Source of the DNA: an uncultured Fusibacter sp.
GTDB lineage: Bacteria > Bacillota > Clostridia > Peptostreptococcales > Acidaminobacteraceae
Direction: 5' to 3'
DNA: 14,899 nucleotides
Assembly: GCA_937958285.1 (NCBI GenBank)
Contig: CALFXQ010000221.1
Span: 1-14,899 of the forward strand
The notes beneath the pieces are model-generated. The model was not told the DNA's origin. It ran no database searches and was given only the letters and a program-made list of their open reading frames with translations. Position numbers and translations under genes: made by a program. The first letter of the stretch is position 1, and every line of letters starts with the position of its first letter. This document shows, piece by piece, positions 7,044-13,845 of this stretch.

Positions 7044-8327
7044 CTATTGCTGAATGGCATTTGCCACGAGGAAATCAACTGTTTTACGTGACTCTACACT
7101 GCCTTTAATCATGGCAAAATCATCGCGTGCATAGACTTTTTTTACTTTTTCTAAAGTGGACTTTTGAATGTCTGCGATGCGTTGAAGCTCGGCTTCTACT
7201 TCATCTTCTGTCGCCTTAAGCGCTTCTACCTTTGCAATCGTCTCAATGACTAATGAGGTTTTAACGCGATTAGCAGCATCGTCTTGCATACGCTCTTTAA
7301 GATCTTCTTTAGTAGTGTTTGTATACTTGAGGTAGTTCTCAAGATCAATACCTTGGTAGCGCAGCTGATAGTCAAAATCCATCAACATGTTTTCGATTTC
7401 GCTTTCTATCATAACTGCAGGTAATTCAATTTGAGTATTTTCGACTACAGCAGCAACTACGCGTTCACGAAGTTCGCTATTTGATCGCTCTTTAGCAGCA
7501 GTTTCGAGTTTTTCTCTGATGGATGCTTTAAAAGCTTCGAGTGTGTCAAATTCTGAGACGTCTTTAGCAAATTCATCGTCTAGTTCTGGCATCTCTTTAT
7601 ACTTAATTTCGTTTATCGTCACTTGGAACACCGCTGGCTTCCCAGCTAAATGCTCAGCGTGATACGCCTCAGGGAAGGTTACATTGACAACCACCTGATC
7701 GCCAGTGTTTTTTCCAATTAATTGGTCTTCAAAAGTGTCGATAAATGACTTTGAACCAATTATAAGGCTGTGATTTTGTGCAGTGCCCCCATCGAATGGC
7801 ACATCGTCAATGCTACCTGCGTAGTCGATGACTACTGTATCACCTGTTTGGACAGGTCTATTATCTATAGTGATCATGCGTGCGCTCATATTGCGCTCTT
7901 TGTCGAGTTCTTGTTCGATATCGGATTCTGAGATTTCGTGAGAAACCGCCTCAACAGAGACACCTTTATAAGCACCTAATTGAACTTCTGGCTTAACAAA
8001 CACGGTCGCTTCAATTACTGCATCTTGACCTTTGCCGATTTCTAAAATGTCGATTTCAGGACGATCTACTGTATCGAGTTCTAATGCCTTTACTGCTGCT
8101 TCGTAAGCATCTGGCAATGCGATATTGATTGCTTCTTCAAAGAAGACCCCTTCACCGTATTGCATTTCGATCATCTTTTGCGGCGCCTTTCCCTTTCTAA
8201 AGCCTGGGATATTAAAGCGACCCTTACCTTTTGCATAGGCTTGTACAATTGCTTTGTCAAATGCCGCTGCAGGTACTGTAAACTTAAAAACTACCTGATT
8301 GTTTTCTTTTTTGATTAGCTCTGCCAT
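7044..8327 (-). CDS. tig: Trigger factor, ribosome-associated chaperone and prolyl isomerase
   Basis: Trigger factor binds at the ribosomal exit tunnel and shields nascent chains. The 427-aa protein has the three expected domains: an N-terminal ribosome-binding domain with the signature loop GFRKGKAP at 42-49 (family form GFRxGxxP), an FKBP-type isomerase domain at about 158-243 (GDTVVIDYAG, then LIGKNTGD), and a helical C-terminal chaperone domain rich in Glu and Lys. The length matches the family. The ATG follows AGGAGG by five bases. It is the first gene of the minus-strand proteostasis cluster and has its own probable promoter about 100 bases upstream. Complete and typical. Confidence 0.98.
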   Translation of the reverse strand: MAELIKKENNQVVFKFTVPAAAFDKAIVQAYAKGKGRFNIPGFRKGKAPQKMIEMQYGEGVFFEEAINIALPDAYEAAVKALELDTVDRPEIDILEIGKGQDAVIEATVFVKPEVQLGAYKGVSVEAVSHEISESDIEQELDKERNMSARMITIDNRPVQTGDTVVIDYAGSIDDVPFDGGTAQNHSLIIGSKSFIDTFEDQLIGKNTGDQVVVNVTFPEAYHAEHLAGKPAVFQVTINEIKYKEMPELDDEFAKDVSEFDTLEAFKASIREKLETAAKERSNSELRERVVAAVVENTQIELPAVMIESEIENMLMDFDYQLRYQGIDLENYLKYTNTTKEDLKERMQDDAANRVKTSLVIETIAKVEALKATEDEVEAELQRIADIQKSTLEKVKKVYARDDFAMIKGSVESRKTVDFLVANAIQQ

Positions 8328-8344
8328 TTCTTCCTCCTATATGA

Positions 8345-8394
8345 CCTCGTTTACGAGGGTTTAGCTCAAAGAGGGTACACTTACTAGCTCTTTG
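8345..8394 (-). other. Two hairpins in the tig 5' leader
   Basis: Within the transcribed leader of tig there are two inverted repeats. CCTCGT and ACGAGG (8345-8358) have a two-base gap, which in practice gives a 5-bp stem and small loop just before the ribosome binding site. CAAAGAG (8367-8373) and CTCTTTG (8388-8394) form a 7-bp stem with a 14-base loop. They may shape translation or stability of tig mRNA. Function is inferred. Confidence 0.4.
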
Positions 8395-8427
8395 GCATTC
8401 GATGCATAATGGATTTCAACCTAATAC

Positions 8428-8456
8428 ATCTTATATCATTATTTCGGCAATGTAAA
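8428..8456 (-). promoter_or_regulatory. Probable sigma-A type promoter of tig
   Basis: On the minus strand TTTACA (8456..8451, five of six to TTGACA) is followed after 17 bases by TAAGAT (8433..8428). An alternative -10, TATAAG at 8435..8430, is closer to TATAAT but gives only 15-base spacing. Either places the start about 95 bases upstream of the tig ATG. Confidence 0.5.
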
Positions 8457-8470
8457 CACTCAAGTGTTTA
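8453..8470. repeat. 18-bp palindrome overlapping the tig -35 box (candidate operator)
   Basis: TAAACACT and AGTGTTTA are perfect 8-base arms around a two-base centre (TAAACACTCAAGTGTTTA). It overlaps four bases of the tig -35 hexamer and lies upstream of the rightward DUF1576 unit, so a dimeric regulator binding here could act on one or both. It is followed by six more A, so the minus strand has T before rather than after it, and it is not a leftward terminator. Confidence 0.5.
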
Positions 8471-8513
8471 AAAAAACGAAATGCCTATATCCTTTTGTAT
8501 AAGTGTATGGTAA

Positions 8514-8604
8514 AATACGCATATTACGCAAACGTATTCCTAAAAATACGAACAAGGCTACTACGCCTGACCAGTCCTAGACGATCAGAAACGGGTTTTT
8601 TTTT
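8514..8604 (+). other. Structured leader upstream of the DUF1576 gene, no known riboswitch class recognised
   Basis: CGTATT at 8533-8538 can pair with AATACG on its left (8514-8519) or on its right (8545-8550), so two hairpins exclude each other. Further on, AGGC/GCCT (8555-8558, 8565-8568) competes with CTGA/TCAG (8567-8570, 8585-8588), which encloses GTC-CTA-GAC. Nine T follow at 8596-8604, separated from the last stem by AAACGGG. The layout hints at a switch before an expression decision, but the stems are short and the T run does not abut one. I tried the common riboswitch consensus motifs from memory and none fits. Confidence 0.3.
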
Positions 8605-8673
8605 ATACCTATCACAGTCTACAGACGACGCATACCAAGCCCATTTACCCCACACAAAGCGAGGAATGAACTT

Positions 8674-9954
8674 ATGGTTTACGCCAATCAGTACACTGAA
8701 CGCGAACTGCACAAGCAACACAAGCGGCGGATTTTACTTGTTTTCCCCTTTAGTTTTATGATCTTCGGACTGTTTATTTGTCTAATCGAGCAAAGAAATC
8801 TGTTAGATGGGCTTAAATCAATCCTACTATCGCCAACTACGCTTTTGACTGATTTTTTGGCCATAGGGGGCATCGGTGCAGCATTTATCAATGCTGCCAT
8901 TATCGGTTTTGTGAATATTTACCTGCTTAAACGCTATGAAATGCGCGTTAATGGATTGCTTATTGCCGCCCTTCTTACAGTGCTCGGTTTCTCATTTATT
9001 GGCAAGAATTTCTTAAACATTTTACCTTTGTATTTAGGTGGTTACCTCTATAGTAAATATCAGCGCATTCCAACCAAAAACATACTCTTGGTAATGATGT
9101 TTAGCACTGCCTTGTCGCCATTAGTTAGTGAGATTACATTCGGTGGCATCTTCGACACGGGTATTAACTACTTAATGGGTATTATTTCAGGCACACTTAT
9201 TGGCTTTATTATTATTCCCTTATCTTCACATATGATGCGCTTTCACGATGGTTATAACCTCTATAACATAGGCTTTACAGCTGGCATATTGGGCATGGTC
9301 GTCACCAGCTTTCTCCGAAGCTTTCATCTCGATATACAACCGGTCTACATTGTTTACGAAAACCAACATTTTGGCATAATAGCCTTGCTCATTTCTCTAT
9401 TCATCTATCTAATTTGCGTAGGAGTCTGGATTAATCCTAACGCGCTAAAGAGTTATCGCACTATTTTCTATTATAAAGGTCGTACGGTGACCGACTTCAC
9501 TTCGCTTACTGGCTACGGCATGACTTATGTGAATATGGGCGTTATGGGCTTACTAGGACTAGCACTTGTGATACTTCTTGGCGGCCATGTTAATGGACCA
9601 ATAATGGCCGGCTTATTTACAATGGTAGGCTTCGGAGCATTTGGAAAGCACCCTGGTAACTGTTATCCAATTGTTATTGGCGTACTACTCGGTGGACTCT
9701 TTTATAATGTAGATTTTAGTAGCACGGCATTTATAATCTCGGTACTCTTTAGTACCACAATCGCACCAATCGCTGGAACATTTGGCCCTATAATCGGCGT
9801 TCTTGCGGGTATCCTTCACTTGACCTTGGTGACGAATACTGGTATAATCCACGGTGGCATCAATCTCTATAACAACGGCTTTGCCGGCGGATTGGTCGCA
9901 GGATTTCTCGTACCAATAATTGATGCCTTTAGAAAAGGAGACCAACGCGCGTGA
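8674..9954 (+). CDS. Polytopic membrane protein of the DUF1576 type, internally duplicated
   Basis: The 426-aa protein is very hydrophobic with roughly ten or more membrane segments, a basic cytoplasmic N-terminus (residues 1-20) and no cleavable signal. I recognise it as DUF1576, a Firmicute family of unknown function. Two homologous halves are visible: TDF at 59-61 and 273-275, VNG at 92-94 and 306-308, GFSFIGK at 105-111 and GFGAFGK at 319-325, FSTALSPL at 143-150 and FSTTIAPI at 359-366, and HDGYNLYNIGFTAG at 191-204 and HGGINLYNNGFAGG at 393-406. This pattern is usual for transporters and channels, so transport is a reasonable inference, but no substrate can be named. The ATG follows GAGGA by eight bases. 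Its last codon overlaps the start of the next gene. Confidence 0.9.
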   Translation: MVYANQYTERELHKQHKRRILLVFPFSFMIFGLFICLIEQRNLLDGLKSILLSPTTLLTDFLAIGGIGAAFINAAIIGFVNIYLLKRYEMRVNGLLIAALLTVLGFSFIGKNFLNILPLYLGGYLYSKYQRIPTKNILLVMMFSTALSPLVSEITFGGIFDTGINYLMGIISGTLIGFIIIPLSSHMMRFHDGYNLYNIGFTAGILGMVVTSFLRSFHLDIQPVYIVYENQHFGIIALLISLFIYLICVGVWINPNALKSYRTIFYYKGRTVTDFTSLTGYGMTYVNMGVMGLLGLALVILLGGHVNGPIMAGLFTMVGFGAFGKHPGNCYPIVIGVLLGGLFYNVDFSSTAFIISVLFSTTIAPIAGTFGPIIGVLAGILHLTLVTNTGIIHGGINLYNNGFAGGLVAGFLVPIIDAFRKGDQRA

Positions 9955-10295
9955 GACACGAAATCAAAAAGGTTTGCCGAATCGTCGATGAGTTAACCAC
10001 ACTTCTACTTAGCAAAGATACCAACGAGGTCGATTTTAAAATTGTCACTCAACCCGATCGATCCATTATCAACATCGTCGATTACAACACACGCTTCGAA
10101 GATGCCTACATCGACCATCTCAGACTCACGCTCAACAGGCAACGCCAGACAGAAATCGAAGAATACTATTGGCAACTCACTGGAGAAACAGATTCCGATG
10201 ACGAAATCACTTTGGTAGGCGCAATGATTGATACCGCTACCATTGAAAAACGCGACGGCAATCTTTACATTCAGCTCATTCGCTTAGTCATTTGA
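9951..10295 (+). CDS. Small soluble protein of unknown function, translationally coupled to the DUF1576 gene
   Basis: This 114-aa protein starts at a GTG that shares GTGA with the stop of the DUF1576 gene. AAAAGGAG lies ten bases upstream, inside the end of that gene, so the pair is co-translated. It has no membrane segment or signal peptide. The visible layout is an N-terminal helix (about 1-20), a strand VDFKIV, an acidic and polar middle with LRLTLNRQRQTEIEEYYWQL (about 57-76), an acidic loop GETDSDDE, and a C-terminal helix and strand ending IQLIRLVI. I do not recognise a domain. Tight coupling suggests that it acts with the membrane protein, for example as a cytoplasmic regulatory or accessory subunit; that is inference. 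Confidence 0.85.
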   Translation: MRHEIKKVCRIVDELTTLLLSKDTNEVDFKIVTQPDRSIINIVDYNTRFEDAYIDHLRLTLNRQRQTEIEEYYWQLTGETDSDDEITLVGAMIDTATIEKRDGNLYIQLIRLVI

Positions 10296-10355
10296 TTTGA
10301 TTTGATTTGATTAGATTTGATTTAATACTATTTACTTTAGTTTGATTCTTTTAAT
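10291..10355 (+). repeat. Degenerate TTTGA pentanucleotide array
   Basis: Four perfect TTTGA units (10291-10310) are followed in the same five-base phase by TTAGA, TTTGA, TTTAA, TACTA, TTTAC, TTTAG, TTTGA, TTCTT and TTAAT. The first unit contains the TGA stop of the 114-aa gene, so changes in unit number would not alter that protein. This looks like an expanded and then decayed short tandem repeat. Confidence 0.75.
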
Positions 10356-10391
10356 TTATACATCCGCCCTTGTGGCACTCTATAAAATATT

Positions 10392-10426
10392 CAAAACACC
10401 TAGGCGATTCAAACCTAGGTGTTTTG
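10392..10426. terminator. Bidirectional intrinsic terminator between convergent units
   Basis: CAAAACACCTAGG (10392-10404) and CCTAGGTGTTTTG (10414-10426) form a perfect 13-bp stem with a nine-base loop. The A and T flanks of the stem supply a U-rich tail in both directions (GTTTTGTGTTTT rightwards, GTTTTGAATATTTT leftwards). It lies between the 3' end of the DUF1576 unit and the 3' end of hydF and should serve both. Confidence 0.9.
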
Positions 10427-10453
10427 TGTTTTCACTCACTTTGTCAATCCGGT

Positions 10454-11692
10454 TTAGTCACCAAATTCCCAAATGTGCTTTGCCATTGGGAAAGGATCTA
10501 GCGCCCGGTCCATAATGCCATGTACATAAGCCAACATCACACCGTAATTTACAATTGGCACGCCAAACTTCTTTGCCTGCTCTATACGGTGATCCATTGC
10601 TGCCTTGTTGAGCATACAGGCGCCGCAATGGACAATCAGATCATATTGCTTCACATCTTCAGTGAAGGTGACCCCTGCCACATGATCAAAGTGCAGTGTC
10701 TTACCAGTCATCTGTCTCAACCAGCGCGGAATCTTTACGGTGCCAATATCGTCAGATTGCTGGTGGTGTGTACACCCTTCTGCAACCAATATTCTTGCGC
10801 CGTCTTGCAATTTATCTATGGCCTTTGCCCCGCGCACCAATTCGATCAAATCCCCTTTGTAACGGGCAAATAAGATAGAAAAACTCGTTAAGGGAATATC
10901 TCTAGGCGTGTCTGCACTGACTTTTAGAAATGCCTGTGAATCGGTAATGACCAATTTGGGCTTTTTACCCAAATGATTGAGTGTCTCTCTGAGCTCGTGT
11001 TCTTTAGTGATAATGGTAATGGCATCGCTTTCTAAAAGATCGCGAATGGTCTGCTGCTGAGGCAGAATCAATCTCCCCTTTGGTGCTGCTTTGTCGATAG
11101 GGGTTACCAATACTACAAAATCACCCGGCTTAACCAAGTCGCCAACTAACTTAAACCGATCGTCTTCTGGAGGCTTTAAGGTTCCAAGCATTCGCCTCAA
11201 CGCTTTGATACCCTCACCACTAAGGGCACTAACCAGAGCCACTGGTACACCGTAGCGCTTCTCCAAGTTGGCAATATCGTGAGCCATTGGGCGATAACTG
11301 TCAATCTTATTAATCACCATTATAAATGGTGTAGCCTTCTCTTTTAAGGCCTCGATAATCTCGATCTCAAAAGAAGAGATACCCACCTGAGCATCGACGA
11401 TAACTAGGGCAATATCTGTCTTGGCCAACACTTCGTAGGTCTTTTTAATGCGCAGTGCACCGAGTTCACCCTCATCGTCAATACCAGCAGTATCGATTAC
11501 CACAACAGGCCCAAGGGGCAATAATTCCATCGCCTTATAGACAGGATCTGTTGTTGTGCCTTTGATTTCAGAGACAATGGCCAAGGTCTGGCCCGTTATA
11601 GCATTTATAACCGAGGATTTTCCGGCATTTCTCATACCGAAAATCGCTATATGAGGTCTTTCTGACCGCGGGGTGGCATTTAAACTCATCAT
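10454..11692 (-). CDS. hydF: HydF, [FeFe] hydrogenase H-cluster maturation GTPase
   Basis: HydF is the scaffold on which the 2Fe subcluster of [FeFe] hydrogenase is assembled with HydE and HydG before transfer to the apo-enzyme. The 412-aa protein has an N-terminal GTPase domain with P-loop GMRNAGKS (19-26), a GTTTDP switch, DTAG and NKID. The C-terminal cluster-binding domain carries the family motif CxH...HCxxC as C307-T-H309 and H355-C356-G-A-C359. Two adjacent ATG codons (11692 and 11689) follow a weak GAGAG; either may be used. It begins 34 bases after aspA on the same strand. hydE, hydG and a hydrogenase gene are not in the window, so the maturases are split or lie elsewhere. Presence of HydF implies an anaerobe that makes or uses H2. 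Confidence 0.97.
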   Translation of the reverse strand: MMSLNATPRSERPHIAIFGMRNAGKSSVINAITGQTLAIVSEIKGTTTDPVYKAMELLPLGPVVVIDTAGIDDEGELGALRIKKTYEVLAKTDIALVIVDAQVGISSFEIEIIEALKEKATPFIMVINKIDSYRPMAHDIANLEKRYGVPVALVSALSGEGIKALRRMLGTLKPPEDDRFKLVGDLVKPGDFVVLVTPIDKAAPKGRLILPQQQTIRDLLESDAITIITKEHELRETLNHLGKKPKLVITDSQAFLKVSADTPRDIPLTSFSILFARYKGDLIELVRGAKAIDKLQDGARILVAEGCTHHQQSDDIGTVKIPRWLRQMTGKTLHFDHVAGVTFTEDVKQYDLIVHCGACMLNKAAMDHRIEQAKKFGVPIVNYGVMLAYVHGIMDRALDPFPMAKHIWEFGD

Positions 11693-11726
11693 TTACTCTC
11701 ACATTCTTAATAATTTGCCTCTGGGA

Positions 11727-13091
11727 TTAGCCTCGTCGTCCTGGTATGCCCGGCGAAGTTATTTCCATAGGGGTTATAAGTTTCCTATAGGTTTCACTGC
11801 TCATGATACCGCGAGAAACCACAAGCGCTTCTAGAGAAACGCCTGTCTCGAGGATTTCCTTAGAAAGGGCGGCAGCTTGGTCGTAACCGATATAATGCGA
11901 AAGTGCCGTCACCATCGCAGTACTATTATTTAGGTGTTCGGCCAAGCGATGAACATTGGCTTCAATACCTTCTATCGCATATCGCGTAAAGCGATCAACT
12001 CCGTTTATCAACAAGTCTAAGCTCTCAAGAAAACTATGTGCGATAAGCGGCATAAAGGCGTTTAATTCTAACTGCCCACTGGCTGCTGCCCATGTAATTG
12101 CACTATCGTTTGCCATAACTTTTATTGAAACCGTACCCATCATTTCTGCAATTACAGGATTAATCTTCCCTGGCATAATGGTAGAGCCCGCTTGCCGTTC
12201 TGGCAAAGTCAATTCTCCAAACCCACCTCTTGGACCACTGTTCATCAGTCGAAGGTCGTTTGATATCTTCAAGAGGGTCGTCGCGGACGCTTTAAGTAAA
12301 CCTGATGCTTCCACAAATACATCTGTATTTTGAGTGGTGTCTATGGGGTATTCACTGCGCGCTAAACCGAGTCCGGTGATGCGCTGCAAGGCATCTGTCA
12401 CCCGAAATATATAACCTTGACTCGCATTAAGTCCTGTGCCAATGGCCGTGCCGCCAAGATTTACTTCTCTTAAGCGCTCTTCGACCTTGTAGATGCGCCA
12501 TCGATCGCGACTGACGGCCTTTGCAAAAGCGCCAAAGCTTTGTCCGAGGGTAATGGGTAGCGCATCCATCAGCTGGGTGCGACCCAGTTTTAGCACCTCA
12601 GAAAACGCCTTCTCCTTTTCTTGAAGTGCCTCCTGTAAATCTGAGAGTACCTCTGAAAGACGTCTCAATTTGTAAATTGAAGCAATTCTTAAGGCGGTGG
12701 GATACACATCATTGGTAGACTGAGACAGATTCACATGGTCTAGGGGATGCAAAATGTGGTAATCTTCTGTGCCGTAGCCATGCATGCTCAGGGCTAATCC
12801 GGCGATTACCTCGTTCACATTCATATGCGTGGATGTTCCGGCACCACCTTGCAATGGATGCGTGGGAAATTGCCTCATAAAGGCTGTTCGAAAATCCGCA
12901 CTCAGCAATTTGTCACACGCTTCTATAATCCATTGTCCTTTTTCATTCGATAAGTGTCCAGATGCCATATTTGCTTCACAACACGCCTTTTTTACTAGAA
13001 TGATCGCCTCAATGAGATTCGGATGGACTGTTTCTGGTCCTATGTTGAAATTGTCAATTGCACGTTTTGTTTCACCACCATAGTATATCAT
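11727..13091 (-). CDS. aspA: Aspartate ammonia-lyase (fumarase/aspartase superfamily), short N-terminus
   Basis: The family member closest to this 454-aa protein converts aspartate to fumarate and ammonia as a homotetramer. Conserved blocks are GTSTHMNVNEV (85-95), HVNLSQSTND (119-128), GRTQLMDALPIT (170-181) and the catalytic SS loop GSTIMPGKINP (302-312). The loop normally reads GSS; the first serine, the catalytic base position, is kept (S303) but the second is Thr304. The protein begins at the YYGxxT element, about a dozen residues later than classical AspA. That start is firm: a TAG stop directly precedes the ATG, and AGGAAAGG lies ten bases upstream. The gene sits 34 bases before hydF. 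Aspartase genes are often found beside hyd maturation genes in Clostridia. Activity on aspartate rather than another amino acid is inferred. Confidence 0.88.
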   Translation of the reverse strand: MIYYGGETKRAIDNFNIGPETVHPNLIEAIILVKKACCEANMASGHLSNEKGQWIIEACDKLLSADFRTAFMRQFPTHPLQGGAGTSTHMNVNEVIAGLALSMHGYGTEDYHILHPLDHVNLSQSTNDVYPTALRIASIYKLRRLSEVLSDLQEALQEKEKAFSEVLKLGRTQLMDALPITLGQSFGAFAKAVSRDRWRIYKVEERLREVNLGGTAIGTGLNASQGYIFRVTDALQRITGLGLARSEYPIDTTQNTDVFVEASGLLKASATTLLKISNDLRLMNSGPRGGFGELTLPERQAGSTIMPGKINPVIAEMMGTVSIKVMANDSAITWAAASGQLELNAFMPLIAHSFLESLDLLINGVDRFTRYAIEGIEANVHRLAEHLNNSTAMVTALSHYIGYDQAAALSKEILETGVSLEALVVSRGIMSSETYRKLITPMEITSPGIPGRRG

Positions 13092-13125
13092 CTAAATATC
13101 GCCTTTCCTAGTAAAGTTGTCGGAA

Positions 13126-13785
13126 TTACACTTCCCGATCAGACGCTTTTGCCAATAGAACAGTTAATGCACGCTTGCAAGATGGATAGTCATAGCCTTG
13201 TCGCATTAAATACGCGATCAAGCGCTCGCCAGTCTTTGGGTCTTTTTCTCTGCCGGAACTGGTGAGCTGCCGCCATTTTTTTGATGCCTTCTCGTTGATC
13301 AAATCGACAGCATCCACATCTATCTGGCTCAGTGCTTCTTCAATCCAATGAGGCTTTACATGATACGCTTTTAGTTTTTCTTTCATCACAAAGGCACTGT
13401 TTTTGTATTGGTGGTTTTTCACCCATTGACATGCAGTGCGTTTATCGTTTAATAGATTCTCTTCTAGCAGCCGATCGATGGTGATTTCTATGGCCTCAGC
13501 ATCATGATTTCTTTGCAACAATTTAACGCGCATCTGCTGAACAAAGTGATCACTTCCACCCAAAAGCCGCATCGCCTGATGATAGACGGCCATTTCCAAC
13601 TGCTTCTGTTTAAGCATCTCTAGTTGCGGCGCCTGTATGGTCATACCCTTATAAAAGCCTTCCGCCACCAAAAGGTCAGCACACACTTCTAACTTAGATA
13701 CATCAAGGCCCTCATCCACCAGAATGAGGGCATATAGTCCTTGTTTTACCTTGTTTATTTCTTTAATGGTAAACTGCTCAGGCAT
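13126..13785 (-). CDS. recX: Regulatory protein RecX
   Basis: RecX binds RecA filaments and limits recombination and SOS activity. The 219-aa protein shows the family's helical triplet repeats, with signature stretches such as ALRLLG-like QAMRLLGGSDHFVQQMRVKL (about 70-90), then a second repeat with LLEENLLNDKRTACQWVKN, then KEKLKAYHV and WIEEALSQ, and a final repeat ending LIAYLMRQGYDYPSCKRAL. It is longer than the 166-aa E. coli protein, as is normal for Firmicutes. The ATG follows AGGGGG by four bases. It lies 34 bases before aspA and 60 after rtcB on the same strand. recA is not nearby. No LexA-type box is obvious. Confidence 0.92.
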   Translation of the reverse strand: MPEQFTIKEINKVKQGLYALILVDEGLDVSKLEVCADLLVAEGFYKGMTIQAPQLEMLKQKQLEMAVYHQAMRLLGGSDHFVQQMRVKLLQRNHDAEAIEITIDRLLEENLLNDKRTACQWVKNHQYKNSAFVMKEKLKAYHVKPHWIEEALSQIDVDAVDLINEKASKKWRQLTSSGREKDPKTGERLIAYLMRQGYDYPSCKRALTVLLAKASDREV

Positions 13786-13845
13786 AGTACCCCCTCGCTT
13801 TATACAACATTCACATAAAATAAATTCTATAAATCAGCGAAGAGG

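Larger units (their letters stand above)
8328..8673. other. Divergent intergenic region between tig and the DUF1576 gene
   Basis: These 346 bases hold no convincing gene. They contain, left to right, the tig ribosome binding site and leader hairpins, a tig promoter, an 18-bp palindrome, a short A-rich tract, the presumed start region and leader of the rightward DUF1576 unit with mutually exclusive hairpins and nine T in a row, and finally a GAGGA eight bases before its ATG. A frame open from 8495 runs through the leader and across the DUF1576 start but has no ribosome binding site and an implausible sequence. Confidence 0.7.

Noticed and set aside
8514..8604. A known riboswitch (c-di-GMP, guanidine, fluoride, SAM, purine, preQ1 and others) before the DUF1576 gene
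   Set aside because: I compared the leader from memory with the conserved cores of these classes and found no match. It is reported only as an uncharacterised leader.
8495..8761. 88-codon plus-strand frame through the divergent leader
   Set aside because: It has no ribosome binding site, its composition is unlike a protein, and it overlaps the well-supported start of the DUF1576 gene in another frame.
10520..13265. Several plus-strand frames of 60 to 125 codons opposite hydF, aspA and recX
   Set aside because: They lie antisense to clear genes, lack ribosome binding sites and show no recognisable protein features.
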